Notes: generated from the sequence alone by a model not told the origin. Counted from the stretch's first letter, positions 34,905 to 47,363 are shown. The stretch is DNA of 64,000 nt from Circinella minor (GCA_016758965.1 JAEPRB010000071.1:62001-126000); one strand, 5' to 3'. A program made the numbers and translations.

Positions 34905-37258
34905 ATGAATCAAAACCACGACCATTACAAAGATCAACACCATGATAATGCTACACAAAACGATCAACAGCATTCATGGTATTATGACACGCATCCAAGT
35001 TATAGTTCGTCTCACCAATCGCAGGACCTTCAAGATCAACAACCGCACGAAAAACGAGCACGCCATTCTTATCAACAAACTTCCTCGTACTATGATAACT
35101 ATGCTGCATATCATAGTTACTATAATTCAAATTACGAGCGACAGCAACAGCCAATAACGCAATCCGATGAACAAGCTACATGGTACGTTGAATCAGATCC
35201 ATATTCAAGTGTTTATCAACAATCACAACAGCCCCAACAACAGGTACAGCAACAAGAGCAATCTTATTCTTCATATTATTATCATAATGATTATACCAAT
35301 GACAATTACAACGCTTTACACAATCAAGGTCATGCCCCTTTATACAATCAACAAGAAAGTATGAATAAGCCGGCTGCCAGTACAATCATTACTACTTCTT
35401 CTTCTCCTGCTGCTAATCCAATTCTCGCAACGTCAGTTCCAATGACCAGTAACAACAATGAGATTAAACAAGAAGAACATAAAAACAAACAATATGAACA
35501 AATATCAGACCAGTTAGTGGAGGCAACAATAAATTCAATTCTAAGTAATGAGAAGGCTGGGTCAAATGAGCACCGTTCTGTACCACCAGTTTTGTCGAAG
35601 GATACAGGAATAATGATGTTACTTAATGATAATGAAAATAATGTGGCAGTCATTGGTGATGACGAAAGTGATGGTGAAAATAGTAATAGTTATAATGAAG
35701 ATGAAATAGATGAAAGTGAAGATAAAGAAGATGAAGAAGATACAGGATATGAAGATGAAGACGAAGAATTGGAAGATGATTCTGACAGTGTAGCAAGTTA
35801 CAAAACAGCACTCAACGAACCTAGTGGTTTCGATGATGATGAGGAGGACGAAGATAATGAAAATAATGCTATATTGTTATCAGATATATATTCTACTGGC
35901 GAAAAAATTGAATGGAAAATGGGGAAGCATTTCATGAATTTGATTAACGAGCATGGAGAAGAACCTGGAGTAGAACATAATAAAGGAGCTTTGGAGCACC
36001 ATAGGATTAGGTTACCAACACTGACGAGCGTGTTTTTTGATAAACCAGGTAAGGATAAAGGAAAAAAGAAGTAAAGGGTGGGTTATATAAAATGTAGCTA
36101 TATTCTGAGACGCATGTTTTCTATTTAATTTATTAGACGCAACAGAATGGGCAACTGAAGTAATTCATAAGTTTTCAAAAGTGGATATAAGCATAGCTCT
36201 CACAAACAAAGCATATTTCATGGAATTAACTGGAACTTTGGGTCAATGCTACTATGCCATCAAAGCCATGGATGCTATTGTACGTATAACACTTGAAATA
36301 GAAATATTCTTTTGATAGATAATACTAACCTTTGGTATCATTTTTGTTTTTATAGTTATTGGACTATGTCCGTCTCAGGACTACTTATGTTCTTCTCCGC
36401 ATTGATGGTCCGCGTTTCAAACAACAAGCAAAAAATATTGAAAATGTACTCTCAACAATTGTACCTGATGAACAATGTATATCTGGGCTTGAAGACTTAC
36501 ATGTTACGGTTGCCAGAGTACCCGTCACCACAGACAAGCGCTTTAAGTGTTTGATCAATACTATCAAAGAAGCAGGCGACGAGTTAAGAGAAGCACTAAA
36601 AGAAGATCATTTTATTGGTCGATTTAACCAGGTGTATGATATCACTAATACATGTAAGTAAATAGATTGAGTCGCTACTTTTTTTTTAATGTCGTGGCTG
36701 TTATTATTCAAGGATTAAGTACTAATTTTTTTTCATCACATTCTTTCATAGACCTAGGTGTCTCATCAGGAAGGAAGAAAACAGATGCAATTGGAGTTAT
36801 CAGAAGTAATATTCTCTTGTCATTTATATGATTTATTAAATATAATGCAGAAAGATAAAGGAGGGAATTATTCATAAATTAAATATTTTTTTCTTTATAT
36901 GTAGGGGTCATTCAAGATAAACTAAAAGCTGCCGGTCTGTTCGCAAATGTTTCTGATGTCGGAAAAAATGTAAGTGTTTATTTTTTTTATTTATTTTCGT
37001 ATTGACAAAAATGAATACATGTTATTAATTGATGTTGTATGATAGATGCACATGACCTTATATGCTTCTAAAAATAGAAGTGCCCGTTGTAAACATGGAG
37101 CTTTGCTAACAAGAGAGGCCTTACAGGATGCTTTAACTTCACAAGGGGTTGAATTTGACTATGGCCCAACAGTAGTAACAAAAATTGAAGTTACTCGACG
37201 AGCAATTTCGCTCTCTGCACCATTCCGGCACTTGTCTGATTTCGCATACGACATCTAA
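34905..37258 (+). CDS. KH-like plus 2H phosphoesterase family protein, gene 1
   Basis: Exons 34905-36048, 36137-36279, 36356-36653, 36752-36805, 36905-36969 and 37046-37258 give 638 residues. Residues 1-380 are low complexity: Gln/Asn/Tyr-rich (prion-like), then an Asp/Glu-rich acidic block. Residues about 350-429 form a KH-like unit without a GxxG loop (VDISIALTNKAYFMELTG, AIKAMDAI). Residues 430-638 match the two-histidine phosphoesterase pattern: DLHVTVARVP (H478-x-T480) and NMHMTLYA (H570-x-T572), with a final strand YGPTVVTKIEVTRR. The KH plus 2H order and the strand after motif 2 recall ASCC1/AKAP7. Such enzymes act on RNA or cyclic/2',5' phosphodiesters; substrate and role here are unknown. 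Splice phases are identical to gene 2. All splice sites are canonical. Confidence 0.85.
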
Positions 37259-38250
37259 CAATATAAAATCATACCTTTATTCTCTCTCCCTCTTGTATAT
37301 TTAGTTTATCTTTGTAAAAATGAATTCTTTTTTTTTTTTTAAAAAAAAAAATACAATAACATGTTATTGCTGCCGTAAGTGACAGTAGTACAAGAAAAAG
37401 GAATGGTAAATATATGACGAGGCTAAGTGGAGGCACAACACATACGTTTTTATATATGCCTTTGTCTTCAACATTAGAGCCAAACAAATGTAAAATATCT
37501 AACCCACGTAACTCAATTCATGAAAAGCATATAGCTTTTCCAATAAAATAGGTGATATAGTACCTCTTTCACTACAGGAAATTTTTCGATTGATAATCTA
37601 CGACCAGAAACGAGGAATCTATATTTGCGGGAAATCTTTATTTTTGACAGTTTTGAGGAGTAGCAGTTGACATCATAATTTATCGTTTGAGAAAAAGAAA
37701 ATACATTAACATCTTTGAACAACTATAAAGCTCGAGGAATAACTTACTGAAGGCACTTATTTTTTGGCATGCATATCCTCTATCATAATATCCATTATTA
37801 GCTTAATTTTCTACGAATATTTTTTAAAATGAAAATAAAAGGTATATGTTACGTACTTACATATTATACGTATCATGTCAATATTATTCTTCAATTCGTC
37901 ATTAGCCACGGTATAGCCAGTGTGGATGTTTTTATATTAAATGTGTAAATAATATTTTTATAATGAGCACCAGTAATGTTATCGTGAGAGATAATATAGT
38001 TAAATGATAATAATTATAATTGGTATTGAGTCTTTACGTATTAATATATGAACTGATTAAATTCAAATATAGGTACGTAAAATAAAAAAAACACAATTCA
38101 AGTTATGGGTGTTGATTAATCAACAATAAAGAATGATATAACAATAATCTAAAATATTTGAACCATCTGATTTATAGTGTTAAAAGTTTGTTTATGTAAG
38201 GATTACAAGGGCATCAATATATATTTTTAATGTTTGTTATCCAGTTACGT
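37259..38250. other. Intergenic region, no gene seen
   Basis: AT-rich 3' flank of KH-2H gene 1. Antisense frames at 37269-37487 and 37513-37722 lack any support. From about 38195 the sequence becomes similar to the flank of pseudogene C1 (18320-18370), marking the downstream limit of the duplicated unit. Confidence 0.5.
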
Positions 38251-38990
38251 ATCCATTTCCCGTCCCCCCCACTCGTCAGAGATATAACATTAATTAAAAT
38301 ACCCAATCAAAGGGTCTTGCATTGTTGCTTGTTTCAGTTTATCTCCTGCCTGCATAACGATTTCTAACAAAAGTTTTCGGTCAGCTTTATTTTTGATCAA
38401 AGTCTTTGACGCTGTTACATGTAGATCATCCATTTTCGTCAGACGATTTGGGATCGGTACAATTTTTGCCAATGTATCGTAAAGCTTTTTTGCACGTTCT
38501 CGATAAATTTTACCGTTCAACGAAGATTATTACATAACTAAATAATAAATAAATCATAAAGTTTTTATTAGTCTATGTACTATTTGTATATATATATATA
38601 TATTACGTATAATCCAACACCCATACTTACAACCGCATGTATCATTATTTTTGATAATTTATTTGCTCAACTGTTAGAGCCTTGTGTTTTCAGTGCCTAA
38701 CTTCTTTATTTTTAATTATACGAACGTGTGCTGACGAGAATTGTTCGATTATAGTAGTGATAATTTCTCGGTTAACTTATAATAAAGTTTAATTGGTTAT
38801 ATTAATAAATCGAACATTATCGTAAAACAATTCTTTTCTTATATTTACCTTCATCATCAAAAAGTTGCTTTGACGGACATGGAAGCTTGATTTTATATTC
38901 TACAGTTGGTTTATTCACATAGTCTTTTCCTGGTGAACGACCACATTTTTCAATCAACCCCTTGTAATACTTGTGTTTCAAATATTTAAA
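38251..38990 (-). pseudogene. KH-2H phosphoesterase family pseudogene, copy C2
   Basis: Truncated copy starting inside exon 1: similarity to the intact gene at 40999 begins near 38985 with HKYYKGLIEKCGRSPGKDYV. The first intron and the KH-like exon are almost identical to copy C1, including the same TGA (here 38690-38692). The 2H exon (38290-38520) is open but more diverged: RERAKKLYDTLAKIV then DDLHVTASKTLI. It stops where copy C1 runs into its novel tail; the tail DNA is shared with C1 in a short-frameshifted form. Exons 4-6, with the second HxT motif, are absent. Not expected to encode an active enzyme. Confidence 0.87.
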
Positions 38991-40998
38991 CTGAATTATT
39001 TGACCATCTGTTGTTTGTTTACGTATGGTGGGAGAACACACGTGGAAGAAAAGAAAAAGAGTTAGGACTTTAATATAAATTTTTGAGCCATATAATAACA
39101 GAAATAAATTATGACTATTATTACTACTTACTATAATAATAATAATTTTTTATTTATCATTTTCTTGTTTCTTATAGTAAGGTGGGAAACAAAACTTGCA
39201 AAGAAAAAAGTTGATCCAAAAGACACCCTTTCTATAACTTTTTTTTTTCGTGAACGTTTTCAATATTTGAATTTCAATCATAGTGATAGTATTACTAAGT
39301 AAAGTATAAGTTATGTCATAGTGAAGCACGTACTTTTTGTTATGATGCTCAAAAGTTGTAACTTTTCCTCCTCAACCTTACCCATTGTTTCACAGCAGAC
39401 TCCGAAGAAAGCACGGACCTTCCTCTCAAACACTCAGCAGTTACACTAATATTTTTTTTTTGGCAGCAAAGAGACAGATATGTACAAGTCAAGGCAAAGT
39501 GCTTTTGTATAAATTGGATGTACTTTTTAAAAGAGCGTCACTGTCTAAATATCAAAATAAAAAATGTACACTTATATTACTTCTAAAACGTCTGTATATG
39601 AAAAAGTGCACTTGTTTTATATTGTTCCTGAAACATTCGAATCTTAACTTATCATTTATTACCCATACGTAAAATTACTTCTTTTGTCCTCACAAGAAAG
39701 TCTGTAACAGAGCCTGATCAGGTAGAGGCAGCTATTGAGTTGGACAACGAAAAAAATTAATGTTTATTCCATCCAAGATATGAAATATGGAATAACCTAG
39801 TGTTAAAGCTTTTCATTTAATAAAGTTGAATGTAATTTTTTTTTTGATGGCTTCGTTGTCGATTATATAACTACATGAAAATATATGTACCTCCACAGAA
39901 ATTTGAGCCAGTTGCTACAAGTGTCACAAAAATTTATACGTAAAATACAAAATATTAGAAACGAATGTATTATTATAATCAGCATCAAGTGTTTAAAAAC
40001 GAATGACTTACGTAATATAAGTCAAAATTGTGAAATTCAAAGATAAATCATAAAGATTAATTTAGTCTTACAGAACCCTGTTATAATCAACAGAACTTTA
40101 AAACGAAGAACAAGGTCACCATGTAAATTGGCAATATTTTATCCGTAATATTTCATTGAATATAAAAGCTACTATAAAATATAAAGTATGATGTGTGGTT
40201 TTATGTTTGATATAAAAATGACTGATAGTGTTTTTAGACTATTATGGATTGAGATATGGTTTATGTTTTTTTTTATACGCAGTACTAGTAAAGCATATAC
40301 GTAGCACTGGTTTTCATTATATTTTCACTAATAAATTGAATTAGTTATTATTAAAATGATTATTATTTGACCTCAATAAATATTACGTTTTGAAAAAAAA
40401 AAAGCTTTGGCATATTGTATAGAAAGCTATATCAAGTGTATGATTAAGCTGTGACATTCAATTGTAGTACATAACAAACTTTTTCTAATTTATATCTACT
40501 TGATAAACATTGCAGTGTCATAAGTAAATCTGAAAGTATATTGTATTTATCATTCTTTTTTTTTTTGTCTTATTGTATCCACGTCATTATCGACTACTCT
40601 TTGGAAGAAAAAAATACCTTAAATTGTTTTTTTAAAAATCAAGCTACCAATTTCGAAAAAAATAAAAAGTAAGACCAAATAAGACATCATTTGAGATACT
40701 ACTTACCTGATCAGCAATGTGGATTGGTATATGTGCAATCAAAAGTAAACTGACTAGCATAAGTAGTTGACAAATCAAAATAAATGATACATTTTCTTCT
40801 TGGTGATATATTTTGTCGCTAAAACCTTGAAGTATCTTAACAGCTAAATAATTTCTCGATTATTATGCTGGAAATAAATAACGTCAATCACATCGGCGGA
40901 ACATGAAACGTTATCATGTGAGTAACGCATAAACAGTAGTCCACTTTTGTGCCAACCCAACTTTTCTTTACCAAAGTTATTCAAAAAAAAATATTAAA
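38991..40998. other. 2-kb intergenic region between KH-2H copies
   Basis: No gene seen; frames at 39111-39302 and 39385-39672 have no splice or family support. It includes the unrelated 5' junction of pseudogene C2 and the promoter region of KH-2H gene 2. A small hairpin (AAAAGTT, GT, AACTTTT) lies near 39350. Confidence 0.5.
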
Positions 40999-43027
40999 AT
41001 GAGTGAAAATTACGATTTTAATCCATATTCATTTTACAATCCTCCTTCTCAACAGCAACAACAACAAAATGAACAACAACAAATATCATTTTCACAATCG
41101 CTTCCTTCATTTTCTCCACATTTCAATTTCTCTTTTCCTCCACCTTTTCCTCTTCCAACTACTCCCATACAACAAACATTACATGAAGAACAACGGTATT
41201 CAAAACAACAACGTGTATGCTCTTCTGATAATTATACAGCTGATTATAATGTTTGTCAGCAACCATTACAACTTCATAGTGAGCAGGAACGATTACAAAA
41301 GTTACGTTTAGCAGAATATTTCGGTGCTTCTGAAGATATAGAACAATCCGATCAACAATTGATGTATAATGGTACTCCAATTAACAAGAGAAAAAAACAA
41401 CATAACGAGCATGACACTTTCGAATCACAACCGCATTATAAAATTGACAAGCCTTTTACGACAGTTAATGAAGTCGATAATAATGTTATTATCGATAGCG
41501 ATTTATCATCAGTTTCCAGTTATGTCACTGCTCCTGAAGAGCCGATAATGGATGATGATAATGATTTGAAACACAAAAGATACTATAAAGAGTTGATTAA
41601 AAAATATGGTCGTTCACCAGGGAAAGCTTATGTGAATAAACCAAGTGTAGAGTCTTATATCGATCTTCCATGTCAGTCAGGGCAACTTTTTAATGATCAA
41701 GGTAAATATGAAAAATAAAAACTGAACATTTGTGTTTAAAAATGAAAAGAGAAAGGGATAGAAGAAATAGCGAAAAAAAAAGGAAAGAATTGTTGTACGA
41801 TAATGCTTGATGTATTAATATAATTAATGAACTTTATCATAAGTCAACCGAGAAGCTGTCGTTGCCATAGTAGAGCATTTTTCATTAGCACAAACTCTTA
41901 TAATTAGAGATAGAAATAATTATATAATGCGAACCCAAGGCTCAGTTGAGCAAGAAGAATTATCAAAACTAATGATGCATGCGATTGTAAGTATGGGTGT
42001 CGGATTATACGTAAGAAATATATTTATATATATATACAAATACATAAGCTAATAAAAACTTCATGATTTATTTATTACTAGCTATGTGATAATGTTTATG
42101 GAACTCGTTTTTATGTGACGTTAAAATTGAAGGGTAAACGTTTTCGAGGACGTGCAAAGGAGCTTTATGAGACAATGGCGAAAATTGTACCAAGTCCAGA
42201 TCGTTTAGTTAGAACGCATGATCTTCATGTAACAGTGGCACGCTTTCCTATAACTAATGATGTAGATCTAAAGAAATTGCTGAAAATTGTCACGGACACT
42301 GGAAATGGATTAAGACAAGCAGTTACACACGATCCTCTTATTGGATATCTTAATACCGCAACCGTTGATGAAGGCTGTAATATTTTCTTGTTATTTTTTG
42401 ATATTTATAGGAATTAAGAGCGAGAGGTACATAATTGGGTAACAAACACTAATCAGAATTTGAAAATTTAATTATAGTTATTGGTGCTAATACGAGGAAC
42501 AACCTCAACAATAATATTGGCATAATTCGAGGTAAGTATTAACTTTATCTTTCTTTTATCTTTTGATTTTTTTCGTGCTATTACATAACATACGTATACG
42601 CACCTTTTATTTTCATTTTAGAAAAAATTCGTAGAGATTTAAAAGATAATGGATTCCATGATGAAGGATATCCCGGCCAAAAAGTAAGTATATTAACTTT
42701 TTATTCTTTAATTGTAAACAGCTTTATTAATATTTCTTGTTGGCATAGTAATGAAAACAAAATAAAATAATAGTCTCTAACTAACTGATAATTTCATATA
42801 CTATTATCTATTAGATGCATATGACACTGTACAACGACCAGCTTTGTAATTTACCGTATACGACATCCCATTTTTTAAAAATCTTAGAAGAAAAGGGAAT
42901 GTCAATTAATTTTGGACCTTTATTTGTGTCCAAAATCGAAGTAGCACATAAGGTAATCGGATTATTTTATGAGCGTAAATTCAGATATGTGTACACGTAC
43001 GATATTCAACACCCATTCGAAGAATAA
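40999..43027 (+). CDS. KH-like plus 2H phosphoesterase family protein, gene 2
   Basis: Exons 40999-41701, 41853-41986, 42082-42376, 42478-42531, 42622-42683 and 42815-43027 give 486 residues. Residues 1-190 are Gln-rich and Phe/Pro-rich with no fold. A conserved motif ELIKKYGRSPGKAYVNKPSV precedes the KH-like unit (AVVAIVEHFSLAQTLIIRDR, ELSKLMMHAI), which lacks GxxG. The 2H domain shows FYVTLKLKGKRF, HDLHVTVARFPI (H328, T330), a helix IGIIREKIRRDLKDNGF, KMHMTLYND (H418, T420) and NFGPLFVSKIEVAHK. Both catalytic HxT motifs are intact. It is the closest intact relative of pseudogenes C1 and C2. The fourth exon (54 nt) and last exon (213 nt) equal those of gene 1. Expected activity: hydrolysis of an RNA-type phosphodiester; pathway unknown. 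Confidence 0.86.
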
Positions 43028-44851
43028 AAATCATTAATAAAAGCATAATGAGAGAAAGAGAAACGAATACAATTTTAATGTAACGCGTGGATGGATACCT
43101 ATATAATACTTATATAAAATAGTGCATTTAAAAATATTATTATATTATGTGTTCATCCATAACTGTTTATATCTACGTATCCAAGTATCGAGCTGGTAAG
43201 ATATAGAAATGGTCTAATCGTGTACAGTAGTAATACGTAAAAAAGGATACTGTATACATCTTTTCGATATTAGAAACATGTATATTTTGTGATTCTTGTA
43301 CTGATCAATCATTTTCGATAAAATTGATTAAAAATAAAGATACTTTTTTTTTTCATTAATAACAAAACCATCCGTGCACAACTTCATGAATCAAAAACCA
43401 AAATAAAAATAATAATGATAATAATCTTTTCATTTTTCACAAACTTTCTACGTACCACTACTTTTAGCGAAATGTATATACATATTATCATTATTATAAA
43501 ATGTAAGGTGCAGCATACTTACTGACTCAAACCGTAAAATATAAAATATGATGCTTTATCAAATAGCGCTAGTATTTTAACAAAGGGACAAGCAGTATGT
43601 AAAGTACAAAAGTGTATTATTTACGTATGGATACATAAGTTTCCTGCTTTTACGTACAGTTCCATTTTTTTTAACTATGGAAAGTCTCAATAAAAAAACA
43701 CAATGGATACAACAACGATAAAACTCAAAAAATAGTAGTTTTCAAAGATTGCTTGTATGTGGGTACTATCACCCATACCAAAAAAAATTTCAAGTGAAAA
43801 TATAATCTTACCCACCACTAATCGTACTATGTAAAGGAATAGAAGCAAGCGAGGTCGTCGCAGAAAATACAGAGATATAGCAAAAATATCAAACAGTACT
43901 GTGAGAACCAAGCAACACAGGGGGTAGAGAAATCATTCCATCGTTCTTATTACCACACAGATACGTACACTCTCTCCCATTTCTTTGCATCTGTTTTTTT
44001 TTTTACAAACGACTTGCTTATTTGAGTATCAGATGAGATGGTAAAAAAGAAAAGTCCATTATAATACAGATTGTGTAAGAATATATAGGATGTAATTGTA
44101 CTACACTTTTATATATATATATCCATGATATTCATTATACGTACGTACTGTAGTTACAAACAGTTATATTTTGAATAACTAATATAGTGTTACGTCCCGT
44201 CTGCGAATAAAAGACTCAGGTAAAATCGATCATGGTTGCGAGTAAATATAAATCTTATTGGATAGAGGTAAAAATTATTATTGCTTGGTATTTATTTACG
44301 TAGACAAAGAAAAATAGTTATGATACGTAGTGATAATAATGATAATAAAGAGATGATAATGATAAATAAAATAAAATAAAATTGAGAGGAGAGAAGAGGA
44401 TGTAACAATAGAAATGATGATTATGAAAGAAAAAAATAGATAAAAAATGATACCATACGTACATATTACATACTGGCAGGTACTGTATATATACAAGAGT
44501 TAAGAAAAAGTAGCAGCCGTTGCCTTGATCTTTTCTTACTTTTTTCTCTTCAGTTATTATTTTTTTTATGCACATCCACACGTAACCAGAACTCAGAAGC
44601 AAGCGTGTATATTTTTTTCCTACTAATAAAAAAATGTATGTATCGTTTTTATTATCTTTTGAAGAAAAAGGGTGTTATGGGGAAACGAGTCAGATATTAG
44701 AGAGACTATTAGCATTTATCACTTATATTTCGATCCAATATTTTGTATACTGCGAAATATAAATGTGCTATAATAGTGCTTAGCGATTATTTTAACCATC
44801 GGCAGTGTCCGTAAGTATCGAAAGATTATATATTATTGCTCTAATAGTGTA
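43028..44851. other. 1.8-kb intergenic region, no gene seen
   Basis: AT-rich, with several TACGTA/ACGTACGT words (near 44145 and 44455). Antisense frames at 43687-43911 and 44296-44602 are compositional artefacts. Confidence 0.5.
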
Positions 44852-45005
44852 CCGTCACCGCTCGCTATAACGATATTCGATATAACGATATTTCGATATA
44901 ACGATAGGGTTTTGGGGTCCAAGACAGATTAAGCAGGGAAATATCGTTAATTTTATACAACGATATCCGATAGGGTTTTGGCAAAAATATCGTTATATCG
45001 AGCAG
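44852..45005. repeat. Left-arm ATAACGATA array of the TIR element
   Basis: The left arm holds three TATAACGATA-like words in a row, then GATAGGGTTTTGG twice (near 44903 and 44969) and an opposite-strand ATATCGTTATATCG near 44985-45000. The arm therefore contains an internal inverted repeat of its own, possibly a nested or rearranged terminus. Confidence 0.65.
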
Positions 45006-45651
45006 ACAAATAATATCTTTATTTTTAAAAAAGGAAATAATACTAGTTTGTTAGGCATTTTTTTATGTTCTTACTTTAGTTTTAAACATTTTTGTCAAGT
45101 GTTAATATTTTGAACATCAAATTTATCTTTAGACACCGTCTTTTCCAAAAAAAAAAAGAAAGCAAGTGATATTCTGCTTATGCTTCTTTCTTATAAAAAT
45201 TAGTTTTATTTTTTCCCCAATTATGCTTGTCCAACTTTTTCTTTGTCAATTGGCACGGATTTGTAAACAATAATACCTAGACGGTTTTTGATGCTTATCA
45301 TAATATGATGCTCGCATTTTTTTTCTTATAGGGGATCAGCATTAATTATATGTGATCATGTGGTTGCAATTCAATTAGAAGTAATAAGACAAAGAATATT
45401 TAACAAAGAAAACTGTAGAAAAAAAAAAAGAACTGCTTTATTTCTATAGCTTATTTATCGTATAAATGATATAATGTGCTAGAATTTTCTTCTTTTTGCA
45501 AGTCATATTAGATACATGTGAGGTCAAGTACATATGGAGAGGATTTTACCCGAGCATTATAACTCAGATCAAGAATTCGTTATAACGATTATTCGATATA
45601 ACGATGCCCTTTTGGTCTCACGGGGGGTATCGTTATAGCGAGCGGTGACGG
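44852..45651. mobile_element. 800-bp TIR element flanked by TA (MITE-like, Tc1/pogo type)
   Basis: A perfect 24-bp terminal inverted repeat occupies 44852-44875 and 45628-45651; it begins CCGTCACCGCTCGC and runs into TATAACGATA. TA dinucleotides flank both ends (44850-44851 and 45652-45653), the target-site duplication of Tc1/mariner/pogo transposons. Arrays of ATAACGATA-like words continue inward on both sides, as in Tigger/pogo termini. The interior has no transposase frame, so the copy would depend on an enzyme encoded elsewhere. Confidence 0.85.
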
Positions 45652-46038
45652 TACGTACTAGCAATTGGGTAATTTTGTACATACGTAAAAGAAAAATTTT
45701 GGACACCAGTTTTTTTTTGTTGATCATCTGAAAACTTTTTACCGTCTTATATGATACTTTCAAACTAAATAAAAAGTCCCCATATATTCGAATGTTCTAA
45801 TTATATTATTACTCAAGAGAAAAGAAGTTGTCATTATTATCGACCAATTTTTAGTAATAGAACTTATTCTAAAGTAAATATATATATAAAGAGGGGGTTG
45901 GTTTTTTTTTTGACGTTTTTCTTGCAAGCTGTGTGCCACTTGCCTATTTTGGACACGGGGTCACAAACAACAACGCAGCAAGGTTCCTTGCTATTGTTTT
46001 TTTTTTTTGGTGTGTATATAACTCTATATTATATCAAC
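45652..46038. other. Promoter region of ATP12
   Basis: No gene seen between the TIR element and the ATP12 start codon, apart from a short T-rich frame at 45898 that runs into ATP12 exon 1 through upstream non-ATG codons. Confidence 0.5.
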
Positions 46039-47308
46039 ATGTTACGATCAGCAGCAACTCGATTTGTTCGTCCTCAATTCAATAAATCACGATTATTTTC
46101 GACTAGTCCATTATTACGCGATACAGACGATGCTAAAGCCGAAGCTATTGCTCAACGTATATAACACCAATTTAATTACTTTATTATAAAAAAAAAAGAT
46201 CGATTCTGTTTTATTATAATTTTGACATATATTGACTCACTTTTGGTATTGAATAGGTGCTGAGCGAACAATGAAAAGATTTTGGAAACATGCTTGGGTT
46301 AAAGAAGACCAAGGTATGTCAATCTAATAGATGGTGTTTTAATTTTTTTAAGGAACCAGGGAAGAGTATATATTACAGAGAAGTATTAGTACTAAACAAA
46401 ACAAAAATCCTTAAAAAATTCTTTTATATAGATGGTTGCACCGTTATGCTTGATAAACGTAATTTACGTACACCTAATGGTCGTCATGTTGTCAAATTCC
46501 CTCCTAAGCAGCGTGCTTTAGCTTATTTGACAGCAGCTGAATGGGAAGCTCAAACTGAATCCTTGAAATCACACTCATTGCCTTTGGTAAACTTACTATA
46601 CGCGTTTTTCGCTTATTTTGTTGTTATTGTTTTGATGCTGCTTATATATATATGGATATTAACGAAGATATTATACATATAATAGACTTCTATTATTGCA
46701 CGTGGATTGGATGTATTGGACCCTGCTTATGCTGAAGACCCTAAAGTTCGTGAAGAAGTGATTGCTAAATTAATGACTTATTTCGATACTGATGCTACTT
46801 GTTATCATGAAGATTATCCAGAAATTTTAACAACTCTTCAAGATGCTCATTGGAAACCTTTAATCGCATGGGTTAGCGAAACATACAATGTAAAGATTAA
46901 CACAACCACGGGTATTTTTGCAGTTAAACAACCTGTTGAAACACGTGATAAGATTCGTGCTATAGTAGAACAAATGGATGCATTGGAATTGGCAGCATTA
47001 GAAAAGGCTGTTATGAGTTCCAAGAGTTTTTTGATTGGTTTTGCGGTTGTAAAAGGTGGATTGACTGTAGAACAGGGTGCGCAGGCCGCACATGTTGAAA
47101 TGAATGCTCAAATTGATCGTTGGGGTGAAGTGGAAGATAGTGAGTTTTCATTTGATTTTGATTATGTTAAAGTGAAAGAGTATTTTATGATTAATGAATA
47201 TGAGTTAACAAATAATAACAATATTAAACAGGTCACGATGTTGAAAGAGAATTTATTAGACAAACATTAGGTTCAGTAGCTGCTGTTGTTATGGATAAAC
47301 GTGTGTAA
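46039..47308 (+). CDS. ATP12: Mitochondrial F1-ATPase assembly chaperone Atp12
   Basis: Exons 46039-46156, 46257-46313, 46432-46586, 46686-47139 and 47232-47308 give 286 residues. The N-terminus MLRSAATRFVRPQFNKSRLF is a basic amphipathic mitochondrial presequence. The Atp12 core follows: RFWKHAWVKEDQ, DGCTVMLDKRNLRTPNG, AEWEAQTESLKSHSLPLTS, DTDATCYHEDYPEI, then IGFAVVKGGLTVEQGAQAAH and EREFIRQTLGSVAAVV. Atp12 binds the F1 alpha subunit in the matrix and prevents aggregation before assembly of the alpha3beta3 ring. The start at 46039 is the first ATG giving the presequence; upstream codons of the open frame are non-ATG. It converges with the CBS-protein gene, only 55 bp separating the two stop codons. 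Confidence 0.94.
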
Positions 47309-47363
47309 AAAAAAAAAGGGAAGATTGAATTGTTGGAATAGGGATAGGGAAATAATAAAATTA

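Noticed and set aside
44852..45651. CRISPR-like interpretation of the repeated ATAACGATA words
   Set aside because: Repeats are degenerate, variably spaced and inverted, and the organism is a eukaryote; terminal repeats with TA duplication explain them.
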